Source of the DNA: Auricularia sp. M13 | Lineage: Eukaryota > Basidiomycota > Agaricomycetes > Auriculariales > Auriculariaceae | Reading direction: 5' to 3' | Assembly: GCA_037042915.1 (NCBI GenBank) | Contig: CM073198.1 | Coordinates: 2,108,001 to 2,172,000, forward strand | Length of the DNA: 64,000 nucleotides | In this document: positions 10,371 to 21,342 of the stretch, piece after piece | How the letters are laid out: every line of letters starts with the position of its first letter | How positions within the stretch are numbered: position 1 is the first letter of the stretch | Translations under genes and position numbers: made by a program | Notes under the pieces: model-generated | What the model was told of the DNA's origin: nothing | The model's database searches: none | Seen by the model: only the letters and a program-made list of their open reading frames with translations

Positions 10371-13300
10371 CTACAAGCCTACAAGACGCAGGAGAAGGTA
10401 TAATGAGCTTCCAACGAAGCGGATGAGCGATAGCACAGCGCTGCAAGCAAAACGTCAGCAAGCGGCTCATTGAAAAGTAATACGGCACGACGTACAGCGC
10501 GTAGAAGAGGAAGGACAAGTAGGGGTTGAACACAGCGTCACCCTTTCCTGACCGAACGTGGTTCTTGACCCACTCGTTGAACGCCTCGCTCGTGAAGAAG
10601 AGAATCATAAACATGTTCGTCACCATCCAGGCAACGACGACGTTCGTCCGGCTGTTGCGGTCGTGGTCGGCCTGCTTGGTCGCCGCGTCACGGTGCTCCT
10701 TCTCTTCCGGTGGCTTGTTGCGCAGCGCAACGCGGCTAGCCTGCCAGAGGTCCTCCACATCCTCGCGGCTTGTGGGCACCTCAACCTCGAGCACTTCGTT
10801 GCCGTTGGCGTCCTTGGCCTTCTTTGCGCCACCGAGGTCCTTGGCCGAGCCGTTGTCACCCTTGGTACCCCAGGTGACATCGTGCAAGTTGCACATGGCG
10901 TAAGTCATCAGAATGTTGACGTCTGAATGTTGCGGTCAGTAAAGTCTGTTAAGTGAGGAGCATGGAGAAAAAAGGACGTACACGACGGCAGGAAGAACAT
11001 GTATTGCAGGAAGGACGTGAACATGTGCCAGGGCTCGAAGTGGATGAACGACGAGACGAAGTAGAGACCGTAGGTTGCGGCGAGCGAGATGACAATATCG
11101 CGGAAGGTTTCGTTCGTCTCGACAAGACTACGGGGACGATTAGATTCACGCTAAGCCGAAGTCGATAGAGATAACTCACTTTCCGAAATTCTTCCATCCC
11201 TCTAGAGTATGCGGTACGGCGAGGTACACGGTGAACCCAGCGCACCACAAAGTGACCACGTTACAGAGACCGAAGAGGATGATGGCGAAGATATATGTCC
11301 ATTTGGAACCTTGAGGACGATTGCCGAGCGAGACGATGACGATGAGGAAGAGGGCGCCGATGTAGACCTTGAGCACGACTTCGAACACTTCTGAACCAGC
11401 GCCAGCCGAAAGGAAGTTGAACGCATCGGTCTTGGGTTCGGATGTCGCAGATTTGACCAGCTAGACAGAGTTTAGTGTCTAAAGTCACTCAGGAAGATAA
11501 ATACTCACGAAGAAGAAAGCCAGGTAGAAGTTAGCGAGGGAAGTCCAGGTGAAGATGAGCTGAATGGCGTTGTAGATGAATTCGAACTGGAGGACAATCT
11601 TGCGGAAGAAGTTCTGTCCAGAAGTCCAAATCCTGAACATGTGCGCCGTGGCGTGCACCGCAGCGAAAAGGGAACCGTTCAACCAACGACGACGCTGGGA
11701 GATGAATTCGGCGATAGAAACCGGGACATCCGTAGCTGCCTTTGCACTCTTGACGTACTTAAGCCTGAAGAGCGAAAGTCAGCCTTTCGTTTGCTGCAAG
11801 CACCATGCGTTCACTTACACCCAGCCTTCATTTTTCTTGGTCACGATCTCGAAACAGAGGATACGATCCTCGGCGAGGTACATGTTGCGCTCGAACAGGC
11901 CGGCGCCGCTGGGGCCACCAGCGTGCATGGTCTCTCCCTTGAAGTACGAGGCAAGCGGGCCTTTGCCGTTCGGTCCGTTGAGGAGGGCGCGATAACGGTA
12001 AGCACTGAAAGCACCGGGAAGCACGGAGATATAGCCGCAGACACTCTCGAGGGGTTTGTCGAGGACGTTGGACATCTTATACTGGAGAGGACTTGAGTAA
12101 GGATTTTGACATAAAATGAAGTCTGCAGCGACATACCTCGAAATTTTGTGAAGCAGCAAGCGGACTGGTGAGGAGCAGAGAGCATCCCTTGCCCGTGTCG
12201 ACGCAGATTTCACCGCAAGCACCACCGACATTGGAGTGGCTGTCGAAGCACTTCCACAGGTCATAGATAGACGTACCCGTCGGCTTGGTACCGACATCGA
12301 GCAAGATGCAGACGTTTGGGTTGATGAGGGGGCCAAAGGCGTTGAAGAACCAGCGGTGGGAGTTGAGCTTCTTCTTGTTCTGCTCCTTCAAGCAGAAGAC
12401 AATCTGAACCGGGCAAGCACCCATGGAGACCTCGCCGGCATCGCTGCACACAACTGAAGAGGTATACTCGAAGATGTGCGCCGTGACATCCTTGCCCGCG
12501 ACTGAGTCCTTGGCGATGCCTTCTTGGTAACAACCCATCTGCCGACTGCGGTCAGGGCAGCAAATTGGGATTTGCAGATCTTCATACCAAGCTAAGAACG
12601 TGAAGGGTGCGCTTGTTGACCTTGCTGCGACCATCGGAGACGACGCAGACGACGACCTGAGGTTATGTCAGGCGGGGCGTCGCGGGGACACCCGGAGACG
12701 GACCTTCTTCCAGCCTTCAGGGCCCCAAACCTTGGACCGGGTCCGGCCGCAAAGATGTGCGACGTTCTTGATTACTCTGCGGCGGTGTGAGATAAAGGTA
12801 CGTCAATGCACAGCCCAACTTACGCGTTCATGGTCCTGCAAAACAGGACTTCGTCTTCGTTATACCTGAAACGATGCATGAGGATCGACAGTATGAGCGA
12901 CGCGACAAACTCACATGGTCATAACAATGAAGAGCTCCGTCTTGCGGCCATAGAGGTAAGGACGGAGCGAGTACTTCTGACTGTATCAACGACAAATGGA
13001 GGAGCTGTCAGTAACCGTCCGGGTCATCAATAGTCGCCGCGCACCGCATGAACTCGTCCGGGTCGCAGGTCGCAGCAGTATAGCGCATCGTAGTCATTTC
13101 CTCCGACTTCTGGCCCGGGGGTACAATGTGCGACGGCACGGGCATGTCGAGGACGAGATTGCCCTGCTGCAGCTCGACCTGGCGCACCGACTGGAATAGA
13201 TAACTGCATTCAGCCAACGGTTGCTATCGCGGGCCAGACGGCCCAATAGACGACGTACACGGCGCTTCATGAGCTTGTCCCTGGCTTGGCTGTAACCCGA

Positions 13301-13681
13301 GTTGGAGAACTGCGAGTCCTGCTTGCCCATCGTCGGGCGCTGGTGAAGCTGCTGCTGAGGCGGATAGCCATATGGCAGGTTGGGGACTGCCGGGGCCGCG
13401 GACACTTGGCTCATCTCGTACGGTGCCAAGTGCTGCGTGGAAGGATTGGTTTGATAGGTCTGGTAAGACTTCGCGTCCCAGTTGTGCTGCTCGTCGTAAT
13501 GGCCACCCTGGGTAGAGTGCCCGTGTTCGCTGTAGGCGGCGCCGGCGTCGCCTTGTGCGTGGTACTGGCCATACTGCTGCTGCTGCTGCTGGGGTTGCTG
13601 ATATTGATCGTACTGGTTGTACTGTTGCTGTTGTTGCTGTTGCTGGGGGTATGCAGCGTCAAAGAGCTGTCTGTGGGCCAT
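10371..13681 (-). CDS. Chitin synthase (class I-III family, class III-like)
   Basis: A processive membrane glycosyltransferase making cell-wall chitin from UDP-GlcNAc. The N-terminal 100 residues are Gln/Tyr-rich, encoded by CTG/TTG runs near 13560-13650. Family blocks follow in order: [55 protein letters not shown], the acidic MYLAEDRIL, and the catalytic QRRRW near 11690. Several hydrophobic segments then lie between 11550 and 10450. I place a last intron at 10495-10441 (donor GTACGT). Splicing it gives the membrane tail [20 protein letters not shown] and a stop at 10373-10371. Without splicing the frame runs on to 10156 into sequence unlike the family. The wording of the central blocks is nearest to class III. 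The start at 13681 precedes the Q-rich region directly. Confidence 0.95.
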
Positions 13682-14019
13682 GTTGGGCGAGGGAGCGTGA
13701 GAGAGAACGGACGCCTGGGATGTCTACTGCAGGCTGAAGAGAACGACGAGACGACTGCACGACACGGGACCAACAGTTGAAAGCGGAGATCAATTTGTGC
13801 CGGTCGGGCTGCGTGGGGTCCGTGGAGTCAAATTTCTCGAGATCAAATAAAACTGCACTCCGTGCTCCTCCAGATATCGCGTGCACTGCATGCCTGGGAC
13901 ACGCCCGCAGCAGACTCGGGCGGGGTGATGATATATTATGAACTCCCGATCGACCGTTGGTTGAGCTGGTATGCCACACGCTAAGCAAAGGGAAAGCAAA
14001 AAACGCGCAGAGCTGTATT
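13682..14019. other. Intergenic: chitin synthase promoter and upstream gene 3' end
   Basis: 338 bases between two same-strand genes. It should contain the 3' UTR of the gene ending at 14020 and the promoter of the chitin synthase starting at 13681. No further structure was recognised. Confidence 0.4.
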
Positions 14020-15727
14020 TCATGCAGACGCAGTCGCGGTAGGCGGCGGTGAACCCGCGGGTATAGACATATCCACTGTCGAGTGAGACGACGACGCGAC
14101 CCGTCGCCGTCGCAAAGTGTCCAAGCGAACTGCCTCTTTCCGCAGAACGCTCTTCTTCGCCTTCATCGCCCGTTGCCGCTCCGCCCTCTTTTGCCGTGCC
14201 TTCACATCCCGCTCGTCGACAAACGAGTTGCCGACGTCGACGAAGTGATACGGAACCTTGCCATCTCCACGCGGAACCAACTTGTCGGGATTCGAGCCCC
14301 CACTGGCCCGAGCTTCCTTGGCAAGCCGCCTTTGCCGTATCTTCTGAAGCAAAGGGTCCAAGAACGGTTCCTATATGAAATGGATGAGCATAAATGTTGG
14401 CCAATATGCTTGTACTGCTGACCTTGCCCTCGACATCCTCCACAGGCTCGAAATACATCTTGACGTGGCCAGGCGTCGGTGCATTGGCGTTGGCGATATC
14501 GTTGAGGAAGTCTGCGAGCGAAGCGTCCGAGAAACTGTCGTCGCCGAGCTGCTCTGGACGTCCAGTCCTCTTCGCGGCTTTCGCCTGCTCTGCATGTGTG
14601 ACGCCGAGAGCCTGCTCCATGCCTTCCTGGAAGCTGGTCTCCAGCCGTTGGCCCTAAGTTGAAGGTCAGCATCGCGATTATACGATACGGCACGACAAAA
14701 CGTGTCAGATGGGGTTGAAAGGGTAGAACCATGCCCATCCCTGATGTAAGGCAAGGAGGCGTCTTGAGTTCGCGAATGATAAAATTGTTCTCTATCATAC
14801 GAAATGTGCATGAAACGATAGCTCACCTCCTGTAGGTAGCAGCCGACGACGATGAATACGTCAGTAAGCCATTCCAAAACAGACAGAGGAAGGATCAGGA
14901 AGTGAAGAAATATTTTTGAAACCATGGGAAGGTCTTTCGTGAAATTGTTATGTCGTATTTTGCTCATCGTGAAAAGGGGGCGGCAGTATTGCAGCGATAA
15001 CTCACCTGTAAACTCGTCAGCGCGTGAATAGACAGCGACGTGAAAAGGTGGACGAATCAGATATATGTAAAAGTTGTAACCATGTAGATGTCTTAAAGAC
15101 TAATCGTTTATACTCATCGTGGAAGGGGCGATGGGCGCAAAAGGAAAAGAAAAGATTACACACCAATCTCCATTCAACCTCGAGGTGCTTGAGGCGTAGT
15201 ATAGCCTCAACGCGTCGCAGACTGATACGATATTTGAACGCCAGCTCGCGCACGGTCTGGTTTTCACGCATGTATGCCAGGTAGATGGCAGTGCGCGTCT
15301 TGTCCGAGATAGGAATCGGTGGTTTAAAGGACGGATTGAGCGGGAATGGCTGCGTCGTCAATGAGACTAATATACGCGACGAGCAGAAAAAAACTCGTAC
15401 ATGGTCGCGGCCGAGATAGTTTCGCCCTTCTTGGCCGACCGAGCGGAAGCTGCTTCCATCGCCCGTTAACCAGACGTGGTACGGAGTGTCGACGGTGCCC
15501 CTGGGCCCGCGAAACGGCCCGCGTCCTTTGCTGCCACCGCCAATGGGAGCTTCATCGCCAGCGTTGGCCATGTCCTCTTCATCGAAATCGGGCTCGCGCT
15601 GAGGCACGTCCTCGTCATCGTCCGCGCGAACGACAGACGACTGAGAGATGGCGCGTTTTGCAACCGCGAAGCGTTGGAGACATGGTCGCGACGCGCGCAA
15701 CGGTGGAAGGAGGCGAGCGAGAGACAT
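14020..15727 (-). CDS. Mitochondrial ribosomal protein of the Bot1/mS45 family
   Basis: A predicted mitochondrial small-subunit ribosomal protein (fungal Bot1, 'eukaryotic mitochondrial regulator'). The N-terminus MSLARLLPPLRASRPCLQRF is Arg-rich and fits a mitochondrial targeting peptide. An acidic linker follows. The family core is PISDKTRTAIYLAYMREN then TVRELAFKYRISLRRVEAIL with LKHLEVEW. After a gap comes GQRLETSFQEGMEQALGV, which I take as the second family block. The rest is basic and ends TATASA. Exons 1-2 lie between 15727 and 15164, and the C-terminal exons run from 14653 to 14020. The 510 bases between (15163-14654) are either one long intron or a chain of three introns around a 3-base exon. 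The family assignment comes from remembered motif resemblance and is fairly confident. Confidence 0.75.
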
Positions 15728-15958
15728 TTGTCCCCGGCAAAACGCGACGAAATTTTATCCGCTCAAACGGGCACTTCAGGGGCGGCTTCTTTTAATGGGC
15801 CTTTCCTCTTCAACAGGATCAACGCGTGATCTCGCGTCGAAAAGACCGAAGCCAATCTTCAGAGAAAATTCATGTCCCCAAAGAAACATTTCTTCACTAA
15901 ACGCAGTTACCAATTTTATATCAGATATCGTACTGTACATGAGGCAATCGCGGCGGGC

Positions 15959-17829
15959 TCATTGGGTGATATCGCGTATGAGCTCTTCGGTGCTCTTGAC
16001 GACGATTTCCACAATAGCATTGACCTCTTCCGGTGTAATATTGTAAGCCGGGGCGAGGAGAACAAAGTCGCCCTTCGTTCCCTGCAGATTCGCACCTCCG
16101 CTGAACGCCATGACCACGAGACCGTTATCAAAGCATCGTGCAGACAGGAGGGTAGAGAACTCGGCCGTTGGCCCGAATCGAGCACGCATTTTCTCTTTGA
16201 TGGCGTCCACCTCGAAATCGACGGCCCAAAACAACCCTCCGCCACGAACTTCGTAAAGGTACGGTGCGGCGAGCGCATTGGGTCCTGAGAGGCGGCGTCG
16301 CAGCTCCGATGATAAGAGGTCGCCCATCTTGCGGCAGTTCTCCAGCAAATTGTCCTTCGCGATGACTTTCTGCACGGCGATCGCGCCGGCGCAGGAGATG
16401 GGGTGGGACTGGTAGGTGTGCCCGTGCTTCCAGAATCCAGATCCACTGCGAAACCCCTTGGTCACCTTGGGAGACATGAGTAGTGCGCCTATGGAGACGT
16501 AACTGCGTGTGATAGTTCAGACGATGTACATGATACCAAAGATAGAGTTCACGTACCCGCCTCCCAATCCCTTTGCAACGGCCTGTATGTCGGGGTGTAC
16601 TCCATCTCCGAAGCTTTCCCAGGCGTGCAATGTGCCCATACCTGAAAGCGGATATTCAGTCGCAACTTATGAACAAAGAACCAGAATGAACTTACGTCCC
16701 ATACCGCACATCACTTCATCCAGAATGAGCAACGCGCCATGCTTGTCGCAGACCTCCTTCATCGCCTTGAAGTAGCCCTTGGGCGCGGCGAGGGCACCAG
16801 TTGTAGCACCTGAGACCCGTCAGCCAACATCGTGGCAAGTAGCCACTGGATCGCGCACCAACAACGGTTTCTGCGACGAATCCGATGACCGAATCTGGTC
16901 CTATCTCCTGGAATTTCGCCTCGAGTTCATCTCTGAGTCTCTGAACGTATTGCTCTTCCGTTTCGCCCTCATTCTTGAATCGCTGATAGTACGCTGGCGA
17001 GACATAATGGAAGACTCCTTGGCTCTCGGCAGGGAGAAGACTGCAATGAGTGAGAGTGAGAACAATTACCATGCAGAGTCGTACGTACGCCTGATATGGT
17101 GCCTTGCGAGTGGGGTGTTGAGCCACTCCGAGAGTTCCAAGTGTGTTTCCGTGGTATGACAAGTTGCGGGCAATGAAGCGGGTTCGTTGCGGTTGACCAA
17201 CTTCGAGGTAATACTGTAGCAATAACGAATACGCTTAAAACGTGGGCGGCACTGTTGATTAGAGGATACATACCTGACGTGCGGTTTTCAGGGCAGCCTC
17301 CATCGCCTCGGAGCCTTGACACAAAATCAGAAGCCTTTCCGCTGATCAATATCGCCCAGACACACCTCCGGACAAGAAGCCGACCATTTCGAATGCACCC
17401 TTGCTCGATTCCACGAGGATTTTTGCGAGTTCCTCTGCTGGTTCACTCGATAGCTGCATGCTGTAGACATCTTCGGCGCATCTCAGACGTCTCGACTTCG
17501 TCATGAAGGGCACAGCAGACTAACAAGCCAATTTTGCAACCTTTACACATCGTAAGACCATCTGATTACTCCGCGACGTTGTTGTTCGAAATGGCACGCA
17601 CCTGATCCTGTATGGCCTTCACCACCTGAGGATGTCCGTTTCCAATGCTCGTAACGGCCGCTCCTCCAGCACCGTCAATCAACTTGCGGCCATCCTTGAG
17701 GGTGATGTAGATCCCCTGACCAGACACCGCGACAGGCGGCGTCCACGGCGTGCGATGGAAGATCGCGGTGGGCTCGAGCGGCAGCTGCACGATCGTCGTT
17801 TTGCCGTCGTCGTTCAGCGTCGTGGACAT
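15959..17829 (-). CDS. Class III PLP-dependent aminotransferase
   Basis: A fold-type I aminotransferase of the class III (omega-amino acid / 4-aminobutyrate) group. It moves an amino group using pyridoxal phosphate. The start MSTTLNDDGKT at 17829 precedes PVAVSGQGIYITLKDGRKLIDG and GAAVTSIGNGHPQVVKAI, typical N-terminal blocks. Central blocks are GSEAMEAALKTARQYY, SYHGNTLG, and LLILDEVMCGMG (the aspartate that binds the pyridine nitrogen). Then come IQAVAKGLGGGY with the expected Schiff-base lysine, GHTYQSHPISCAGAIAVQKV, and an intact C-terminal small domain. No frameshift is seen, and there are about eight short introns. No targeting peptide is obvious. The exact substrate cannot be told from the sequence. 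Confidence 0.88.
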
Positions 17830-18253
17830 CGCAACTGCACTCGGATGAGTGTTATGGGGGAAACCCAAAAGGGATCGACTCACAGCCAGTATTTGAGTCA
17901 ACGCGCAGGTGGTCCCGACTGGAGTTGATACGGGCGCGTGCGTGCGGCGTGCGCCAACCTGCAGGCTAGCGTCCCGCGGGTCTCGCGGCCTTCCGTTAAC
18001 GTTATTCAAGTTCCTACGCCTTCTTGCGCAGCGTTCGACACCCTGATCTCTCCCCGTGCACATGCCCATCGGCCAATGCTCGTCCTCCAGTGCTGCAAGT
18101 AAAAGCATCTCGACGGGTGGCATGCGCACAATCGGCCCGACAAGCCGACGTGCGCGCTGAGCATGGCAATTCTCCGAATCGCACTGACGCCTTATCGCGC
18201 AAGCCAGCAAGACAGTTTGCATACATAGACCCTAAGTACCTACACCCAAACAA
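17830..18253. other. Intergenic between aminotransferase and pirin genes
   Basis: 424 bases. It should hold the aminotransferase promoter and the pirin 3' UTR (both genes are on the minus strand). A frame runs through most of it in continuation with the aminotransferase first exon, but it lacks family similarity. Confidence 0.4.
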
Positions 18254-19545
18254 CTACTCAAAGTCAAACACGAGCAGCTCTGCGCGAATCTCACCGATAT
18301 TCTCCAGTGAAAGCTCTCCAGTGCCATCGTCGCTCCAGACGAAGGTGCCATCTCCTTCCCTCAAAACCGTATCGTTATTAACACGCACAGAGCCGCCAGT
18401 TGCAGGGCCCTTGTGATATCCGGAGGATTGAATGAGGTGCACGTAGCAGCGTCGCGGGCTTTGAGGCAGCGGATGTACGACGGTTTTTCCGGGCGATAAA
18501 ATCGTGGCAAACATTTCGAGAGGAGAGTTGATCTGTCAAAGGTTCAAGGTTTGCGCTCATTCCTCATTGTCACGCGGGAAAGGCATACCGGTGCAGGGCC
18601 TGAGCCGAATCGGTCGTGCACGACGTCTTTAGAGCCTACTGGAGCCACGACACGAAGGAGTTTGTCGACTTTATCTTCCTCTTTGAAAGATCTGCGATGG
18701 GCAATTCAGTCTGTGAAGGCACGATGAAAAGAACCCACCCACCGAGTAAAGTACCGCGGTGTCAATCCCCTACGATTCGGTAGTGCCCAAACTGGCCTCA
18801 AGGTCAATTGGGGATTAAAGGGAAGAACAGAGGTCCGCACTCTGAATCATGTGAACGGCCTTACGGAGACGTGAGTACGTGTAGAACAGCGATTCCAACT
18901 CGACATGCCTTGTCTTGGTACCCAACTTCGCTGTGGCGAATGCCGGTGCCAGCGCTGGTCATCTGAATGTCCCCCCGCTTGATGATCTCGACATTTCCCA
19001 TCGAGTCGCGGCTAGAAATATTTCAGTCGTAAGGTGCGTGGCATGGAGCCTCAAACTAACTGCTCGAGCTCCCCATTCACGAGGTAAGTAAAGATCTCAA
19101 AGTCCCGATGAGGATGCAGTGGGAAGCCTCCGAAGGCGGCAATGCGGTCCTCGTTCAGAATCTGCAAGGAGCCGTATGCTCGCAGTTTCGCAGGCAGTCG
19201 TGGCCTGGTGCGCATAAGTCAGTCAGCATTGAGCGATATTTAAAGTAGGACAAGGAAATGCACGCACTGCTTGTGAGGCAACCAAGTCTGATACGCCTTC
19301 AGCCAAGAGAGCTCCTCGTTATTGCGCTGTTCGCTGCGAAGCGGCTCGATATGAACGTTCGGGGATGATGCCATCTTGGATGTCGATGCCAGCGGACGTC
19401 GACCAGCCGCGTTATAAGTGAGGCCCGACTTGACACAGACGCCCAACACACTAATGGCGAGTGCAGAGATGTAAATATGCTTACGAAACGCTTCGCTAAG
19501 CAAGTGCGCTTTACAAGCTCTCGAGAGGGCTGCGAAAGTCGACAT
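18254..19545 (-). CDS. Pirin-family bicupin protein
   Basis: A metal-binding double beta-barrel protein. Pirins are nuclear co-regulators in animals, and bacterial and fungal relatives can have quercetinase activity. The N-terminal cupin carries all four expected metal ligands: the two histidines of HPHRDFEIFTYL, and the histidine and glutamate of AGTGIRHSE. GSLQILNEDRIAAFGGFP precedes these. The second barrel includes RYVHLIQ-like and SDDGTGELSLENIGEI stretches and ends in LLVFDFE. Before the pirin core there is an extra N-terminus with a hydrophobic segment (YISALAISVLGVCV). This may be a membrane anchor or targeting signal; an alternative start is the internal Met at about 19371. There are five or more short introns. 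Confidence 0.85.
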
Positions 19546-19910
19546 CGCTAGAATGAGAGTCGCCAGGAGTATTTAAATGGGCACCTCGATGCTTATGGAT
19601 CGGAGAGCAGTAGTAATAATGACCTGAGGTCGCTGAGTAGTGCGTTGGGCGCGTATCCAATGCGGTGGCCCGTGAGAACGCGTGGGAATTACGCCGAGAC
19701 GTTGGCTGTCGACATAGACAAGGCTGTCCGGGTGACATATGCATGGCAGATTTTCCACATTCAGGAAGGTCTGCGTCTCTCTGAGGCCCAGGGATGTGGA
19801 TGTATGGATAGCAAAAGCTCCATTTTGGATTGAGTCAGAGCAGGGCAAGGGAGAAACGCGGGTTTGTTTGGCAGCCAAATAACGCCACGCTTTCGCTCGC
19901 CGATACAGCC
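19546..19910. other. Divergent promoter region, pirin (-) and MED11-like (+)
   Basis: 365 bases between two start codons pointing away from each other. Shared regulation is possible. No TATA box or other recognised site stands out. Confidence 0.4.
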
Positions 19911-20583
19911 ATGGCCGAGCACAACATCAACCCCATTTTCCTGGCCACCTCGACGTCGCGTGAGATATATGACCTTGGTGACGTGGAAAGAGTGCGTGCG
20001 GCTGAGGTTCGGCGCGGACGCTGTTGACGGCAATACAGGAAATAAACCACCTGCTGCAACTAGCCTCGTCCTGTGTCGCGCTGCTTACGATTCCTGAGCT
20101 GGACCCTCCACAAGAAGGCGCGCAAGAGAACAAGCCTGCGACGCCGTCCTCTGAAGCCTCGACGCCACGCGAGCCGCCACCAGCACCGACTACAGCGCGT
20201 CAGCAGCTGCCCATCGGTGAGGAACGTGCTGAGCAATTCGTCCTCGAGGCCACGCAATACTATGAAACCCTGGATGCAAGTCTGGCGCCTCTATTTCATT
20301 TATGCATTGCTAAACCACTATGCAGAGAATACATTTGAATATACGGACGGCCATGGCATACCTTCGACGAGCGCGGATTGCGCCAGCGACTATCACTGCG
20401 CCCCCTCCGAACTTTGTACCGCCAGCGTTCGGAGTTGGACCTGAAGCTGGACTAAATGCCAGGGGCCTGCAAGAGACCCGCTTGGAACGCGCGGCATGGC
20501 GCGGTGTCGTAGATGCCTTGGAGCGTCTCAAGCAAGCGCAGGTTGAATCAAGGCAAGCACAGCAACAACCGTCCTCCGGGTAG
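19911..20583 (+). CDS. MED11: Probable Mediator subunit 11
   Basis: A small protein of 191 residues in three exons: 19911-19991, 20039-20275 and 20326-20583. MED11 is a head-module subunit that helps load TFIIH/Pol II. The first helix region, REIYDLGDVEREINHLLQLA, matches the MED11-style 'I..L..IE.eI..LL..A' pattern. QFVLEATQYYETLD then leads into RIHLNIRTAMAYLRRARIAP. A Pro/Ala-rich insert separates them and the C-terminus is Gln-rich. Intron 1 (19992-20038) is GT-AG. Intron 2 (20276-20325) has a GC donor, GCAAGT, and the GC-AG reading is the only one I found that keeps the frame open. The family call rests on remembered motif resemblance, so it is moderate. Confidence 0.6.
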
Positions 20584-20754
20584 TACGACCAAGCCTTGTG
20601 ACAACTTTTCGACTGGCCCTGCGCGCTTGGACGGCAGTATATTCCGAGACGCTCGCCGGTAGCCGTCAACATCGTCGACTTGATATCATGGAACGCGGAC
20701 TCGGCATTGTACAAGCAACGTGTAGCATATGTACAGCAGCAACGAATGCTGGCA

Positions 20755-21342
20755 CTAGATGTTGGCTTCTTCGAGCACTTCTTCGGCCTTGATGTACTCA
20801 TCCGTTTGGTGCAGAGCGGAATCCAGCCTGGCTTGAACCTGTAACTTGCTCAGCCACGCGAAATTTTGCGCACCCAGAAGACATGTGCACGCACGAAGAG
20901 TTCGCGCAAGTCCGTAACAGCCTTCTGGAGCCTGGCTTGCGTGTCGGGTACCATCTTCCTTGATTCCTCGAGCATGTTGCGCTTGCAACGTGCTGTCAGT
21001 ACCACTGGAGCATGTAGGTCTGCATCGCACACACCCCGTTCTTGATGTCCCATTCGTCAGCGCCATCGGCAATGAGCTGATCGACCTTGCGCTGCTGGTC
21101 TTCGAGCTCTTTCTTGTACAGCGCCAATTCCTTGAGTAGGCTGCAAGTTTTTGCGTCCGCCCGTCCCGTTCAAGGCATATCGCGTGTCGCGACCAAGTAA
21201 TAACGCGTGGAAATGGGTGAGCAGCCAAGGTGGACACGATCAGCCCAGATCGGACGCGCTCGTGGCCAGCAGCGCACCGTTTCACGACGCCCGTGTTGAT
21301 CTTCATCGGCTTCAACAACGAAGCTGGGTACTGGCTTGCCAT
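20755..21342 (-). CDS. Tubulin-binding cofactor A (Rbl2 type)
   Basis: A beta-tubulin chaperone with a three-helix coiled-coil fold that captures beta-tubulin released from CCT. Exons read MKINTGVVKR, then LLKELALYKKELEDQQRKV and LIADGADEWDIKNG, then MLEESRKMVPDTQARLQKA, then VQARLDSALHQTDEYIKAEE and a stop at 20755. The order and spacing match the family (GVVKRLxKE, DEYDIKKQ, ESRxMIPD and EYKxAxxxLE blocks). I use the ATG at 21342, giving 12 extra residues (MASQYPASLLKP); the next Met, just before KINTG, is an equally good start. The gene converges with the MED11-like gene, and the stop codons are about 170 bases apart. Confidence 0.88.
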   Translation of the reverse strand: MASQYPASLLKPMKINTGVVKRCAAGHERVRSGLIVSTLAAHPFPRVITWSRHAICLERDGRTQKLAAYSRNWRCTRKSSKTSSARSISSLPMALTNGTSRTGCVRCRPTCSSGTDSTLQAQHARGIKEDGTRHASQAPEGCYGLARTLRACTCLLGAQNFAWLSKLQVQARLDSALHQTDEYIKAEEVLEEANI

